Part shown: piece by piece, positions 1 through 8,174 of the stretch
Position numbering within the stretch: the first letter of the stretch is position 1
Layout: every line of letters starts with the position of its first letter
Assembly (NCBI GenBank): GCA_027451305.1
Contig: DAIDJQ010000153.1
Span: forward strand, 1-31,517
Source of the DNA: Cellulomonas sp.
GTDB taxonomy: Bacteria > Actinomycetota > Actinomycetes > Actinomycetales > Cellulomonadaceae
Direction: 5' to 3'
Length of the DNA stretch: 31,517 nt
Position numbers and translations under genes: made by a program
Notes under the pieces: generated by a model
Databases searched by the model: none
The model's input: only the letters and a program-made list of their open reading frames with translations
What the model was told of the DNA's origin: nothing

Positions 1-390
1 CAGCTGGTGCAGCAGGGTCATCCAGAGCATCACGTCCTGCATCCGCCGGAGCCAGGCGGAGACGACGATCGCGAGCCGCTCCTCCAGAGGTGCCGTCAGG
101 TCCAGCGCGTCCATCAGCTCGAACAGGTCGGACGGGTCGACGGCGGCGCCGACCGCCTCCCTGACCAGGGTGGCCTTGTCGTCGAACACCCGGAACAGCG
201 TGCCCTCGGCCACACCCGCCGCCTCGGCGAGCTCCCGCGTCGTCACATCGGCGCCGCGTTCGCGGACGACCGGCAGCACGGCCCGCAGGATCGCCTGACG
301 GCGCTCGTCCGGCGGGAGCGGCGCGGCACGACCCGAACGGGTGCGCCCTTCGCCACCAGGCGGCACGGCACGTGGTTCAACGGTGGTCAC
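1..390 (-). CDS. TetR family transcriptional regulator (C-terminus beyond window)
   Basis: The gene reads off the left edge of the window; 130 codons are visible from a GTG start. Residues about 50-70 form the TetR helix-turn-helix (TRELAEAAGV then EGTLFRVFDDK), preceded by a disordered Pro/Arg-rich arm of about 27 residues. The ligand-binding domain begins (LFELMDALDLT) but is cut, so the effector cannot be guessed. The GTG is chosen because it starts 6 nt after a TAATAT hexamer, which predicts a leaderless mRNA, and because the DNA-binding domain is complete from there. A perfect 8+2+8 inverted repeat lies at 403-420, inside the same promoter, so autorepression is very likely. It follows the SPFH gene on the same strand by about 80 bp but has its own promoter. 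Confidence 0.85.
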   Translation of the reverse strand, partial: MTTVEPRAVPPGGEGRTRSGRAAPLPPDERRQAILRAVLPVVRERGADVTTRELAEAAGVAEGTLFRVFDDKATLVREAVGAAVDPSDLFELMDALDLTAPLEERLAIVVSAWLRRMQDVMLWMTLLHQL

Positions 391-396
391 GCCGGC

Positions 397-426
397 ATAT
401 TAAGTGAGTGAGCACTCACTCAGCAA
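397..426 (-). promoter_or_regulatory. tetR promoter with palindromic operator filling the spacer
   Basis: On the minus strand a TTGCTG -35 (421-426) and a TAATAT -10 (397-402) are separated by exactly 18 bp. Those 18 bp (403-420) are a perfect inverted repeat, AGTGAGTG-AG-CACTCACT read on the plus strand. The GTG start lies 6 nt beyond the -10. A TetR dimer bound here would block RNA polymerase directly. Confidence 0.75.
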
Positions 427-472
427 CTCCTCAGCGACGGCTCACGCTCGTGCCGCGTCCGTCGCCCGAGCG

Positions 473-1717
473 CTACGGGCGCGTCTCGTCCTCCGCCTCG
501 TCATCACGCCCGACCACGTCCGGGCCCGCGGTCCCACCGGCGGTCTCGACGACGGGCTCGGGTCCGGCAGGAGCGGTCGGCGGTACCGGCCGCATCGGCG
601 CGGGGCTGCCCGGACGCTGCCCGGCTTCGGCAGCCGGGTCGAACGGCACCCCGGACATGACCCCTGCACCCGTGGCGTCCGCCGTCGCCGCCGCCGACTC
701 GCGACGCGCCTCGGCCAGCGCCTCCTTGGGATCGGGCAGCGAGACGGGTGGCAGCTCCGCGCTCAGCGGCACGAAGGTGTAGTCCGAAGGTCGCTCGGCA
801 CCCTCGGGGCCCTCGGCGGGCGGGGAGAGCGGGCCGCCGAACGCCCGGGACAGCGCACCCAGCGCGCCGGACAGCTCGGCCGGCAGGAACCACATCGTGT
901 TCGACGGGCTCGCCGCCACCTTGGGCAGCACCTGCAGGTACTGGTACGCGAGCAGCTTGGGATCGGCGTCGCCGCGGTGCACCGCGTCGAAGACCTGCAA
1001 GATCGCGCGCGCGTCCCCCTCGGCGCGCAGGATCGTCGCCTGCGCCTCACCCTCAGCCCGCAGGATCGCCGCCTGCTTCTCGCCCTCCGCCGTCAGGATC
1101 TTCGACTGCTTGACGCCCTCCGCGGTGAGGATCGTCGCGCGCCGGTCACGCTCCGCGCGCATCTGCTGCTCCATCGACCCCTGCACGGAGGCCGGCGGGT
1201 CGATCGCCTTGAGCTCGACGCGGTTGACCTTGATGCCCCAGCGCCCGGTGGCGTCGTCGAGGACGCCGTTCAGCCGGCCGTTGATCTGGTCGCGGCTCGT
1301 CAGCGTCTGCTCGAGGTCCATCGACCCGATGACGTTGCGGAGCGTGGTCACGGTCAGCTGCTCGATACCGCGGATGTAGTCGAAGATCTCGTAGACCGCG
1401 TCCTTGGGCGAGGTGACCTGGAAGTAGATGACCGTGTCGATGCCGACCACGAGGTTGTCGGACGTGATCACCGGCTGCGGCGGGAACGTCACCACCTGCT
1501 CGCGCAGGTCCACCGAGGCGCGCACGCGGTCGACGAACGGGATCAGCAGGTGCAGACCGGGCTCGAGGGTGCGCGAGTACCGGCCCAGCCGCTCGATGAT
1601 GAGCGCCGACGCCTGCGGCACGATCCGCACGGCCCGGAACAGCGCCGTGACGACGAAGAGTGCCACCAGGGCCAGCACCGCGATGAGCGCGGCCTGGCCG
1701 AGGTTGGTGCCGTTCAT
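473..1717 (-). CDS. SPFH (stomatin/prohibitin/slipin) family membrane protein
   Basis: The 414-residue protein has one N-terminal membrane anchor (about residues 8-28), then an SPFH/Band 7 domain (VRIVPQASALIIERLGRY, then the DLREQVVTFPPQPVIT stretch typical of slipins). A coiled coil follows, with four tandem 11-residue AEG units starting near residues 199, 210, 221 and 232, and then a Pro/Ala/Glu-rich tail of about 90 residues. Start 1717 is preferred because AGGAGG lies 4 nt upstream; an in-frame start at 1780 would overlap the end of nfeD. Proteins of this family oligomerise at the membrane and organise lipid microdomains. The gene is 34 bp downstream of an NfeD gene, the usual partner. 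The exact substrate or role is unknown. Confidence 0.9.
   Translation of the reverse strand: MNGTNLGQAALIAVLALVALFVVTALFRAVRIVPQASALIIERLGRYSRTLEPGLHLLIPFVDRVRASVDLREQVVTFPPQPVITSDNLVVGIDTVIYFQVTSPKDAVYEIFDYIRGIEQLTVTTLRNVIGSMDLEQTLTSRDQINGRLNGVLDDATGRWGIKVNRVELKAIDPPASVQGSMEQQMRAERDRRATILTAEGVKQSKILTAEGEKQAAILRAEGEAQATILRAEGDARAILQVFDAVHRGDADPKLLAYQYLQVLPKVAASPSNTMWFLPAELSGALGALSRAFGGPLSPPAEGPEGAERPSDYTFVPLSAELPPVSLPDPKEALAEARRESAAATADATGAGVMSGVPFDPAAEAGQRPGSPAPMRPVPPTAPAGPEPVVETAGGTAGPDVVGRDDEAEDETRP
992..1123 (-). repeat. Four tandem 33-nt (11-residue) coiled-coil repeats in the SPFH gene
   Basis: Four consecutive units share the pattern AEGxxQxxIL(R/T), the last being degenerate. The 11-residue period fits a hendecad coiled coil, as known in the C-terminal half of SPFH proteins. 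The repeat is visible at DNA level as recurring GCCGAGGGCGA-like words (minus strand). Confidence 0.75.
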
Positions 1718-1751
1718 GGATCCTCCTGGATCGATGGTCAGACGACGATGC

Positions 1752-2231
1752 TCAAGGACGGGTGGGGGTGCGCCGGTCACGGCCGGCGTCCGGTCCGGTG
1801 GCCCGGTCGGAGGGCGCGATCAGGGCGGTGGCGCCGTCGATCCGGACGACCACGGCGTCCTGCCCGGGTTCGATGCGGGTGCCGACGGCGGTCCGGGCCG
1901 ACCAGACGACCCCGCCGAGCTTGATCCGGCCCTCGGTGTCCGTCACCGTCGACACGACCTGGGCGGCACGGCCGACGTACCCGCTCGCGTTCGTCTCGGT
2001 CAGCGGCACACGATCCCGCCAGTGCCGTAGCAGCCAGGGGCGCAGCGTCACGAGCAGCACGGCGGACACCACCGCGGCGACGACAACCTGCATCTCGAGC
2101 GACGCACCGATGGCTGCCGTCAACGCCCCGGCGAGCGCGCCGCCGGCCAGCATGACGAGCACCAGGGCCACCGACACCATCTCGAGGATGCCGAGGACGA
2201 GGGCGATGCCGATCCACCACAACCACGTCAT
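1752..2231 (-). CDS. NfeD-like membrane protein
   Basis: The 159-residue protein opens with MTWLWWIGIALVLGILEM and has two to three hydrophobic segments in residues 3-68. A soluble C-terminal domain of NfeD/OB-fold type follows (GYVGRAAQVVSTV, IKLGGVVWSAR, IEPGQDAVVVRIDGATALI). It lacks the N-terminal serine protease domain of long NfeD proteins, so it is the short form (NfeD1b type). The ATG has a G-rich Shine-Dalgarno (GAGGGGGG) 7 nt upstream. Short NfeD and SPFH proteins occur together across bacteria and are thought to form a membrane complex; the SPFH gene begins 34 bp downstream, so the two are almost certainly one transcript. Confidence 0.88.
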   Translation of the reverse strand: MTWLWWIGIALVLGILEMVSVALVLVMLAGGALAGALTAAIGASLEMQVVVAAVVSAVLLVTLRPWLLRHWRDRVPLTETNASGYVGRAAQVVSTVTDTEGRIKLGGVVWSARTAVGTRIEPGQDAVVVRIDGATALIAPSDRATGPDAGRDRRTPTRP

Positions 2232-2288
2232 GTCAGCGGCCCCCCTCGGTGCCCACGAGCGCTCGGCCTTGCCGGCGCCGCACTCTCG

Positions 2289-2294
2289 ATCCTA
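2289..2294 (-). promoter_or_regulatory. Possible -10 of the nfeD-SPFH transcript
   Basis: TAGGAT on the minus strand, about 57 nt before the nfeD ATG in the 110-bp gap after the ABC ATPase gene. No clear -35 is visible, so the call rests on the -10 alone. Confidence 0.3.
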
Positions 2295-2341
2295 GGCGTC
2301 GCCGACCCGCCCGTCGGGGTTTCGGGCTGCCTGCCTGGGCG

Positions 2342-3151
2342 TCAGTGCGCCCCGTTGTGCTCCTCCGCCACCAGCGCCCGGGCGCTCCACCGGCCGGCGG
2401 TGTGGTCGAGGTCGAGGTCGAGGTCGAACGCCGCGGAGAGGTTGGTGGCGGTGAGCACCTCGGCCAAGGGACCCGCCGCGAGCGCCTTGCCGGCCCGCAG
2501 CAGCAGCGCATGCGTGAACCCTGGCGGGATCTCCTCGACGTGGTGGGTGACCAGGACCAGCACCGGCGACCGTCGGTCACGTGCCAGCTCGGCGAGCGCG
2601 CCCACCAGCTCCTCACGCCCGCCGAGGTCGAGGCCGGCAGCCGGCTCGTCGAGCAGCAGCAGCTCCGGGTCCGCCATCAGCGAGCGCGCCACCTGCACGC
2701 GCTTGCGCTCCCCCTCGCTCAGCGTGCCGAACCACCGGTTCGCCAGGTGGTCCACACCGAAGACCGTCAGCAGGTCGTTGGCGCGCGCCTCGTCGACCTC
2801 CTCGTAGCTCTCCTTCCACCGGCCCGTCATGCCGTAGGCGGCGGTGAGCACCACGTCGCGCACGGTCTCCCCGGACGGGATCTGCTCGGCAAGGGCGGCG
2901 CTGGACAGCCCGATCCGAGGCCGCAGCTCGAAGACGTCTACCCGCCCGAGCCGCGACCCGAGCACGTCGACGCTGCCGTGCGTCGGGTGCATCCGTCCCG
3001 ACGCCACCTGCAGCAGGGTCGTCTTGCCCGCGCCGTTACGGCCCAGCACCACCCACCGCTCACCCTCCCGCACCGTCCACGACAGCTCGTCGAGGATGGT
3101 CGTCGCCCCCCTGACGATGGTCACGGACTGCAGGTCGAGGACGGGGGTCAT
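2342..3151 (-). CDS. ABC transporter ATP-binding protein
   Basis: The 269-residue ATPase carries Walker A GRNGAGKTT (residues 37-45), signature LSEGERKRVQVARSL, Walker B LLLLDEPAAGLD and an H-loop in VTHHVEE, all intact. The ATG at 3151 is chosen because it lies 34 bp after the topoisomerase stop; an in-frame start at 3223 would overlap that gene and add only a Pro-rich extension. It resembles single-domain ATPases of the YlmA type. No permease or binding-protein gene is next to it, so its transport partner, or whether it works in transport at all, cannot be told from this window. It probably shares the topoisomerase transcript. Confidence 0.88.
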   Translation of the reverse strand: MTPVLDLQSVTIVRGATTILDELSWTVREGERWVVLGRNGAGKTTLLQVASGRMHPTHGSVDVLGSRLGRVDVFELRPRIGLSSAALAEQIPSGETVRDVVLTAAYGMTGRWKESYEEVDEARANDLLTVFGVDHLANRWFGTLSEGERKRVQVARSLMADPELLLLDEPAAGLDLGGREELVGALAELARDRRSPVLVLVTHHVEEIPPGFTHALLLRAGKALAAGPLAEVLTATNLSAAFDLDLDLDHTAGRWSARALVAEEHNGAH

Positions 3152-3185
3152 GGGCACGGGCACCAATCGTGGCAGAGGCTGACGG

Positions 3186-5315
3186 TCATGCGTCGATACG
3201 GCTGCGGTCGAGGGCATCGGCACCCGCGACGATGAAGTCCTTGCGCGGCGCGACGTCCGAGCCCATCAGCAGCTCGAACACCTGCTCCGCGCGCTCGGCC
3301 GCGGCGACCGTCACCCGGCGCAGGGTCCGGCGGCGCGGGTCCATCGTGGTCTCGGCCAGCTGCTGCGCGTCCATCTCGCCCAGGCCCTTGTAGCGCTGGA
3401 TGTCCTGCGAGTACCGCCTGCCGGCACGGTCGAGCTTCTTCAGGGTCGTCGTCAGCTCGGCCTCGGAGTAGGTGTACACGTACCGCTCCGGGTCGTCGCG
3501 CCGCCCACCGAGCAGCTCGATGCGGTGCAGCGGCGGCACCGCCGCGTACACGCGACCGTCGGCCACCAGCGGGCGCATGTAACGGAAGAACAACGTGAGC
3601 AGGAGGGTCCGGATGTGGGCACCGTCGACGTCGGCGTCCGTCATCAGGATGATCTTCCCGTAGCGCGCCGCCTCGAGGTCGAACGTACGGCCGGAGCCGG
3701 CTCCCACCACCTGGAGGATCGCGGCGCACTCGGCGTTCTTCAGCATGTCCGAGACGGACGCCTTCTGGACGTTCAGGATCTTGCCGCGGATGGGGAGCAG
3801 GGCCTGGTAGTCGCTGGAGCGAGCCAGCTTCGCAGTCCCGAGGGCACTGTCCCCCTCGACGATGAAGAGCTCGGAGCGCGCCACGTCGTCGATCCGGCAG
3901 TCCGCGAGCTTGGGCGGCAACGACGACGACTCGAGCGCCGTCTTGCGTCGGCTGATCTCCTTCTGCTTGCGGGCGGACAGCCGGGCGTGCATCTCGCCGA
4001 CGAGCTTGTCCAGCAGGTTCGAGGCCTGCGTCCGCGTCGGGTTGCGCGTGGACGTCAGCAGCGCCCCGAGCTCAGCGGCGACGACCTTCGAGACGATCCC
4101 ACGGACGGGCCCCGTGCCGAGCACCTCCTTGGTCTGCCCCTCGAACTGCGGCTCGGCCAGCCGGACCGTCACGACGGCGGTCAGGCCCGCCATGACGTCG
4201 TCCTTCTCCAGCCGCTCCGTGGTGTCCTTCGTCGACACCTTCAGCCGCCGCGCGTTGGCCGCCACCTGCTCGCGCAGCACCTTGAGCAGCGCCTGCTCGA
4301 AGCCCGCGAGATGGGTGCCGCCCTTGGGCGTGGCGATGATGTTGACGAACGAGCGCACGTCGGTCTCGTACCCGGTGCCCCAGCGCAGCGCGACCTCGAC
4401 CTCGCAGGTCCGCCTGACCTCCTGAGCGGTCATGTGCCCGCGCTCGTCCAGCACCGGCACCGTCTCGGTGAAGTCGCCGGAACCTGCCAGCCGCCAGACG
4501 TCCGTCACCGGCTGGTCCGGCGCCAGGTGGTCGACGAAGTCGACGACGCCTCCGGTGTGCAGGAACGTCTCGGTGTGCGGCCCGTGCTCGCCGGGCGTGC
4601 CCGGGAGCCCACGCTCGTCGCGCAGCACGATCTCCAGGCCGGGCACCAGGAAGCTCGTCTGGCGGGCGCGGGTGGCCAGCTCGTCGTAGGAGAACGTGGC
4701 GGTCGAGGGGAAGATCTGCGGGTCGGCCCAGTAGCGCACCCGTGTCCCGGTGACCGCCTTGCCCACCTTGCCGGTCAAGGTCAGGTCGGAACCGGAGACG
4801 AAGGGCTCGAACGGCGAGAGCGGACCGCGGCCCGCCGTGTCGTCGAACACCCCCGGCTCGCCGCGGTGGAACGTCATCGCATGGGTGCGGCCGTTCCGGT
4901 CGACCTCGACGTCCAGCCGTGCCGACAGGGCGTTCACGACGGACGCGCCGACGCCGTGCAGACCACCTGAGGCGGCGTAGGAGCCCCCGCCGAACTTGCC
5001 GCCCGCGTGCAGCTTGGTGAAGACGACCTCGACACCCGTCAGGCCCGTCTTCGGCTCCACGTCCACGGGGATGCCCCGACCGTCGTCACGCACCTCGACG
5101 GACGCATCCGCGTGCAGCACCACCTCGATGTGCCGGCACCAGCCCCCGAGCGCCTCGTCCACCGCGTTGTCGATGATCTCCCACAGGCAGTGCATGAGCC
5201 CGCGGCTGTCGGTGGTGCCGATGTACATGCCGGGACGCTTGCGGACTGCCTCCAGACCCTCCAGCACGGACAGGTGCCTGGCGGTGTAGCCGGACTGGGA
5301 GGAGACGGTCGTCAC
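3186..5315 (-). CDS. parE: Type IIA DNA topoisomerase subunit B (ParE/GyrB family)
   Basis: The 709-residue protein has the GHKL ATPase of gyrase B/ParE: EIIDNAVDEAL (Mg-binding Asn), DDGRGIPV, and the lid/G-loop around GGLHGVGASVVNALS. The transducer domain and a TOPRIM domain follow (FIVEGDSALGTAKLAR; MTDADVDGAHIRTLL), then the conserved YKGLGEMDAQQLAETTMDP tail. Its place near the primary sigma factor and the DUF7455 gene matches what I recall of the ParE gene of Streptomyces rather than gyrB, which normally sits by recF/dnaA. The substitution of Leu for Gly in EGDSA-L is typical of this actinobacterial clade as I recall it. The GTG start sits 7 nt after TACGAT, suggesting a leaderless mRNA. 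The partner ParC gene is not in the window. Confidence 0.92.
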   Translation of the reverse strand: MTTVSSQSGYTARHLSVLEGLEAVRKRPGMYIGTTDSRGLMHCLWEIIDNAVDEALGGWCRHIEVVLHADASVEVRDDGRGIPVDVEPKTGLTGVEVVFTKLHAGGKFGGGSYAASGGLHGVGASVVNALSARLDVEVDRNGRTHAMTFHRGEPGVFDDTAGRGPLSPFEPFVSGSDLTLTGKVGKAVTGTRVRYWADPQIFPSTATFSYDELATRARQTSFLVPGLEIVLRDERGLPGTPGEHGPHTETFLHTGGVVDFVDHLAPDQPVTDVWRLAGSGDFTETVPVLDERGHMTAQEVRRTCEVEVALRWGTGYETDVRSFVNIIATPKGGTHLAGFEQALLKVLREQVAANARRLKVSTKDTTERLEKDDVMAGLTAVVTVRLAEPQFEGQTKEVLGTGPVRGIVSKVVAAELGALLTSTRNPTRTQASNLLDKLVGEMHARLSARKQKEISRRKTALESSSLPPKLADCRIDDVARSELFIVEGDSALGTAKLARSSDYQALLPIRGKILNVQKASVSDMLKNAECAAILQVVGAGSGRTFDLEAARYGKIILMTDADVDGAHIRTLLLTLFFRYMRPLVADGRVYAAVPPLHRIELLGGRRDDPERYVYTYSEAELTTTLKKLDRAGRRYSQDIQRYKGLGEMDAQQLAETTMDPRRRTLRRVTVAAAERAEQVFELLMGSDVAPRKDFIVAGADALDRSRIDA

Positions 5316-5322
5316 GGGGGCG

Positions 5323-5328
5323 ATCGTA
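5323..5328 (-). promoter_or_regulatory. -10 hexamer of a leaderless parE transcript
   Basis: TACGAT on the minus strand, 7 nt before the GTG start at 5315; no Shine-Dalgarno is present between them. Confidence 0.55.
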
Positions 5329-5560
5329 TCTGTGGCCCCTGACGACCCCGTTCAGGCCCGCCGCACGGCACGCCCCCCGCCGCGCCCTGCGGCGGGAAGT
5401 CTCGGCCTGCGGGACGAAGATGTCCGGCATGTGTCATGTCCGACCCTGGACGCCCGTCTGCGTTACGGCTCGGTGTCGTCAGGTGACGATTCTGTACGCG
5501 ATGAGCGAACCACCCGCTGCCGACGGTATGGATCTGCGCACGGGATGGTTCTATGGGTTT

Positions 5561-5788
5561 GTGAACGCGACCCAGACGCACACCCCGCTGACCGCAGCCG
5601 ACCGCTGCGACAGGTGCGGTGCCCAGGCCTACGTCCGCGTCCTGCTGCCCGTCGGCGAGCTGCTGTTCTGCGCGCACCACGCGCGCGAGCACGCGGACAA
5701 GCTGGCGTCGGTGGCGACGCACGTCCAGGACGAGACCGACCGACTCCTCGCCGAGCACGGCGCAGGGGCGGGAGCGGCAACCTCCTGA
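5561..5788 (+). CDS. DUF7455 small Cys/His protein
   Basis: A 75-residue protein from GTG 5561; in-frame ATGs exist at 5501 and 5420. The conserved core TPLTAADRCDRCGAQAYVRV then LLFCAHHAREH contains CxxC (residues 16 and 19) and CxHH (37-40), which would make a small zinc ribbon. The C-terminal half is helical and acidic (VQDETDRLL). I choose the GTG because homologues I recall are about 70-80 residues and start just before TPLTAADRC; the extra N-terminus from upstream starts has no family resemblance. The gene is convergent with the sigma factor, as in other actinobacteria. Function is unknown. Confidence 0.8.
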   Translation: MNATQTHTPLTAADRCDRCGAQAYVRVLLPVGELLFCAHHAREHADKLASVATHVQDETDRLLAEHGAGAGAATS

Positions 5789-5821
5789 CCGCGGCCTGAG
5801 CAGGCCTCTCGACGACAGACG

Positions 5822-5854
5822 ACGAGGCCCGGACCTTCACGGTCCGGGCCTCGT
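5822..5854. terminator. Bidirectional terminator between DUF7455 gene and sigA
   Basis: A perfect 14-bp stem (5822-5835 with 5841-5854) and a TTCAC loop lie between two convergent genes. No U-tract follows, as is common in high-GC actinobacteria. Confidence 0.85.
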
Positions 5855-5899
5855 GTCATGTCCCCGTCCGCCCGCGCGAGCGACGGCCGGCACCGGGTG

Positions 5900-7480
5900 T
5901 CAGTCGAGGTAGTCCCGCAGCACCTGCGAGCGCGACGGGTGCCGCAGCTTCGACATCGTCTTGGACTCGATCTGGCGGATCCGCTCGCGGGTGACCCCGT
6001 AGACCTTGCCGATCTCGTCGAGCGTCTTCGGCTGACCGTCCGTCAGGCCGAACCGCATCGAGACCACGCCGGCCTCCCGCTCGGAGAGCGTGTCGAGCAC
6101 CTGGTGCAGCTGCTCCTGCAGCAGCGTGAAGCTCACCGCGTCGGCCGGCACCACGGCTTCGGAGTCCTCGATCAGGTCGCCGAACTCGCTGTCTCCGTCC
6201 TCACCGAGCGGGGTGTGCAGCGAGATGGGCTCACGGCCGTACTTCTGCACCTCGACGACCTTCTCAGGGGTCATGTCGAGCTCCTTGGCGAGCTCCTCGG
6301 GCGTGGGCTCGCGGCCCAGGTCCTGGAGCATCTGCCGCTGGACGCGGGCGAGCTTGTTGATCACCTCGACCATGTGCACGGGGATGCGGATGGTCCGCGC
6401 CTGGTCGGCCATGGCCCGGGTGATCGCCTGCCGGATCCACCACGTGGCGTACGTCGAGAACTTGTAGCCCTTGGTGTAGTCGAACTTCTCCACGGCACGG
6501 ATCAGACCGAGGTTGCCCTCCTGGATCAGGTCCAGGAACAGCATCCCGCGACCCGTGTACCGCTTGGCGAGGGAGACGACCAGACGCAGGTTCGCCTCGA
6601 GCAGGTGGTTCTTCGCCCGGCGCCCGTCGTGCGCGATCCACTGCAGGTCACGCTTGAACTTGGCGTCCATCTCGATGCCGGAGTTCAGGCGCTCCTCGGC
6701 GAACAGGCCGGCCTCGATGCGCTTGGCGAGCTCGACCTCCTGCTCGGCGTTCAGCAGCGCGACCTTGCCGATCTGCTTCAGGTAGTCCTTGACCGGGTCC
6801 GCGGTCGCGCCGGCGGTGACCACCTGCTGCGCAGGGGCGTCGTCGTCGTCGGCGTCGGAGTAGACGAATCCGCTGTCCTCGCTCGACTCCTCTTCCGCGG
6901 CCGCCTTGGGCGCTGCGACGTCGGAACCCTCCTCGTCGTCCGCGGCAGCCTCGACCGGGACCTCGTCCACGTCGACCTCGGCCACGTCCTCGACGATGTC
7001 CTCGACATCGGCCGCTTCGAGCTCGGCGCCCGGCTCGATGTCGGCCTCCTCGATCTCGTCCGTGTCCGCCTCGTCGTCCGGCGCGCCGACGGACGGTGCC
7101 ACCGTCCGTGCGCTCGTCGCAGCCGACGCCTTGGCCTTGGTCTTGGCGGCGGGCGCCGCGGTGCGCGCACGAGCCGGCTTGGCTGCGACACCGTCACCGC
7201 CGACGGTCGCCGTCGTCGCTGTCCGGGTCTTGGCACCGGTCGCGGCAACGGCGCGGCGTGCCGGCGTGAGCGGCTCGTGGCGCACCTCGATGCCGACCGT
7301 GCCGAGCGCGCGGACCACCGCCTTCAGGCGGCGGGCGTCCTGGACGTCCGCCTGCTCGCAGGCGGTGCGCAGCTCCGCGGCGTCCACGGCCCCGTGGGTA
7401 CGGCCGTTGCGCACCAGCTGCTGCAAGGCAGGGTGCTCGAACTCGCGGGGAAGCGCGGGATGCGGGGTCTGGGGCGACAC
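5900..7480 (-). CDS. rpoD: RNA polymerase primary sigma factor (RpoD/SigA/HrdB)
   Basis: From GTG 7480 the protein has 526 residues. Residues 1-70 are the region 1.1-like helical domain; an Ala/Lys-rich linker and a very acidic stretch (about 135-220) follow. Then come region 1.2 ([20 protein letters not shown], about 228), region 2 ([56 protein letters not shown]), region 3 and region 4 ending in [18 protein letters not shown]. This is a complete group 1 sigma factor. The 7480 start is favoured because GAAAGG lies 6 nt upstream; a GTG at 7513 in the same frame would add 11 residues without a clear ribosome binding site. The product directs RNA polymerase to housekeeping promoters, including the TAnnnT sites described elsewhere in this window. 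Confidence 0.95.
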   Translation of the reverse strand: MSPQTPHPALPREFEHPALQQLVRNGRTHGAVDAAELRTACEQADVQDARRLKAVVRALGTVGIEVRHEPLTPARRAVAATGAKTRTATTATVGGDGVAAKPARARTAAPAAKTKAKASAATSARTVAPSVGAPDDEADTDEIEEADIEPGAELEAADVEDIVEDVAEVDVDEVPVEAAADDEEGSDVAAPKAAAEEESSEDSGFVYSDADDDDAPAQQVVTAGATADPVKDYLKQIGKVALLNAEQEVELAKRIEAGLFAEERLNSGIEMDAKFKRDLQWIAHDGRRAKNHLLEANLRLVVSLAKRYTGRGMLFLDLIQEGNLGLIRAVEKFDYTKGYKFSTYATWWIRQAITRAMADQARTIRIPVHMVEVINKLARVQRQMLQDLGREPTPEELAKELDMTPEKVVEVQKYGREPISLHTPLGEDGDSEFGDLIEDSEAVVPADAVSFTLLQEQLHQVLDTLSEREAGVVSMRFGLTDGQPKTLDEIGKVYGVTRERIRQIESKTMSKLRHPSRSQVLRDYLD

Positions 7481-7545
7481 GAACGACCTTTCGGCGGCTG
7501 CAGCGGTAGACACCGCGAGCCACGGATCCGTGGAGACAGATGCAT

Positions 7546-7551
7546 ATTGTA
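7546..7551 (-). promoter_or_regulatory. Probable sigA promoter -10
   Basis: TACAAT on the minus strand in a short A/T-rich patch, about 65 nt before the preferred start. The -35 is poor. The UTR has room for the Shine-Dalgarno at 7480. Confidence 0.5.
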
Positions 7552-7620
7552 CCGACCACCGTCGTCGGGCAGGGCCGTTGGGTCGCCGAGAGCGGCCGCG
7601 GTGGGGTCCAGGGCATCAAC

Positions 7621-7648
7621 GACCGGGACCCCCGCAGGATTCCCGGTC
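7621..7648 (-). terminator. Probable terminator after the universal stress protein gene
   Basis: An 8-bp perfect inverted repeat (GACCGGGA, 7621-7628, with TCCCGGTC, 7641-7648) and a 12-nt loop lie 22 bp past the stop codon. Confidence 0.5.
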
Positions 7649-7669
7649 GAGCGAACTCGTCCCGGCGGT

Positions 7670-8065
7670 CTAGGCGGGGTCCGGCTTGACGGTCAGCACC
7701 GGGCACGGGGCGTCGAACAGCACACGCTGGGCGTTCGAGCCGAGGATCAGCTTCCCGACCGGGCTGCGACGTCGCAGGCCGATCACGACCAGGTGCGCCC
7801 CCGTCTCCTCCGCGGTGCCGATCAGGTCGTCCGCGACGTCCCCTCCGTCGAGCAGCCTGATCTCGTGGTCGACGCCGTCGGTGTCCAGATCCTTGTCGAC
7901 CTGGGCCAACGCCTGCTCGACCTCGGCGCGTTGGGCCTGCGGCTCGTCCTGCCTGGTGCTCACCACCACGACGACCCGTTCGGAGCGCAACCGCGACTCA
8001 CGAACTGCGGCCTCCAGTGCAGCGCGCCCCTCCGCCGTCGCCAGATACCCGACCACGATCGCCAT
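7670..8065 (-). CDS. Universal stress protein family (UspA-like) protein
   Basis: A single-domain Usp of 131 residues starting MAIVVGYLATAEGRAALEAAV. The C-terminal nucleotide loop reads GLRRRSPVGKLILGS, the G-x9-G-S part of the ATP-binding motif, but the usual G-2x-G start is GLRR, so ATP binding is uncertain. The final strand PCPVLTVKPD is typical. The start at 8065 is fixed by a strong GAGGAGGG Shine-Dalgarno 4 nt upstream; the reading frame is open far upstream, but that part overlaps the DUF4192 gene and has no resemblance to anything. Usp proteins act in stress survival and dormancy in the cytoplasm. Confidence 0.88.
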   Translation of the reverse strand: MAIVVGYLATAEGRAALEAAVRESRLRSERVVVVVSTRQDEPQAQRAEVEQALAQVDKDLDTDGVDHEIRLLDGGDVADDLIGTAEETGAHLVVIGLRRRSPVGKLILGSNAQRVLFDAPCPVLTVKPDPA

Positions 8066-8138
8066 GCGCCCTCCTCGGAACACCGGCGGCCACCCCGCCA
8101 CCTGCGGCGACGGTACCGGTTCGCAGGACCCACGACGA

Positions 8139-8155
8139 GCCGACCGGCCGTCGGC
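8139..8155 (-). terminator. Possible terminator after the DUF4192 gene
   Basis: GCCGAC and GTCGGC form a 6-bp stem with a 5-nt loop, 19 bp beyond the DUF4192 stop codon. Confidence 0.4.
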
Positions 8156-8174
8156 GACGGGTGCGCCCGCAGGC

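Noticed and set aside
404..1924. Long open frame on the plus strand antisense to the SPFH and NfeD genes
   Set aside because: Arg/Gly-rich translation with no domain; it is the shadow of the G/C-biased third positions of the real genes on the other strand.
2309..2327. Hairpin GCCCG/CGGGC after the ABC ATPase gene as a terminator
   Set aside because: Only a 5-bp stem with a 9-nt loop; too weak in this G/C-rich DNA.
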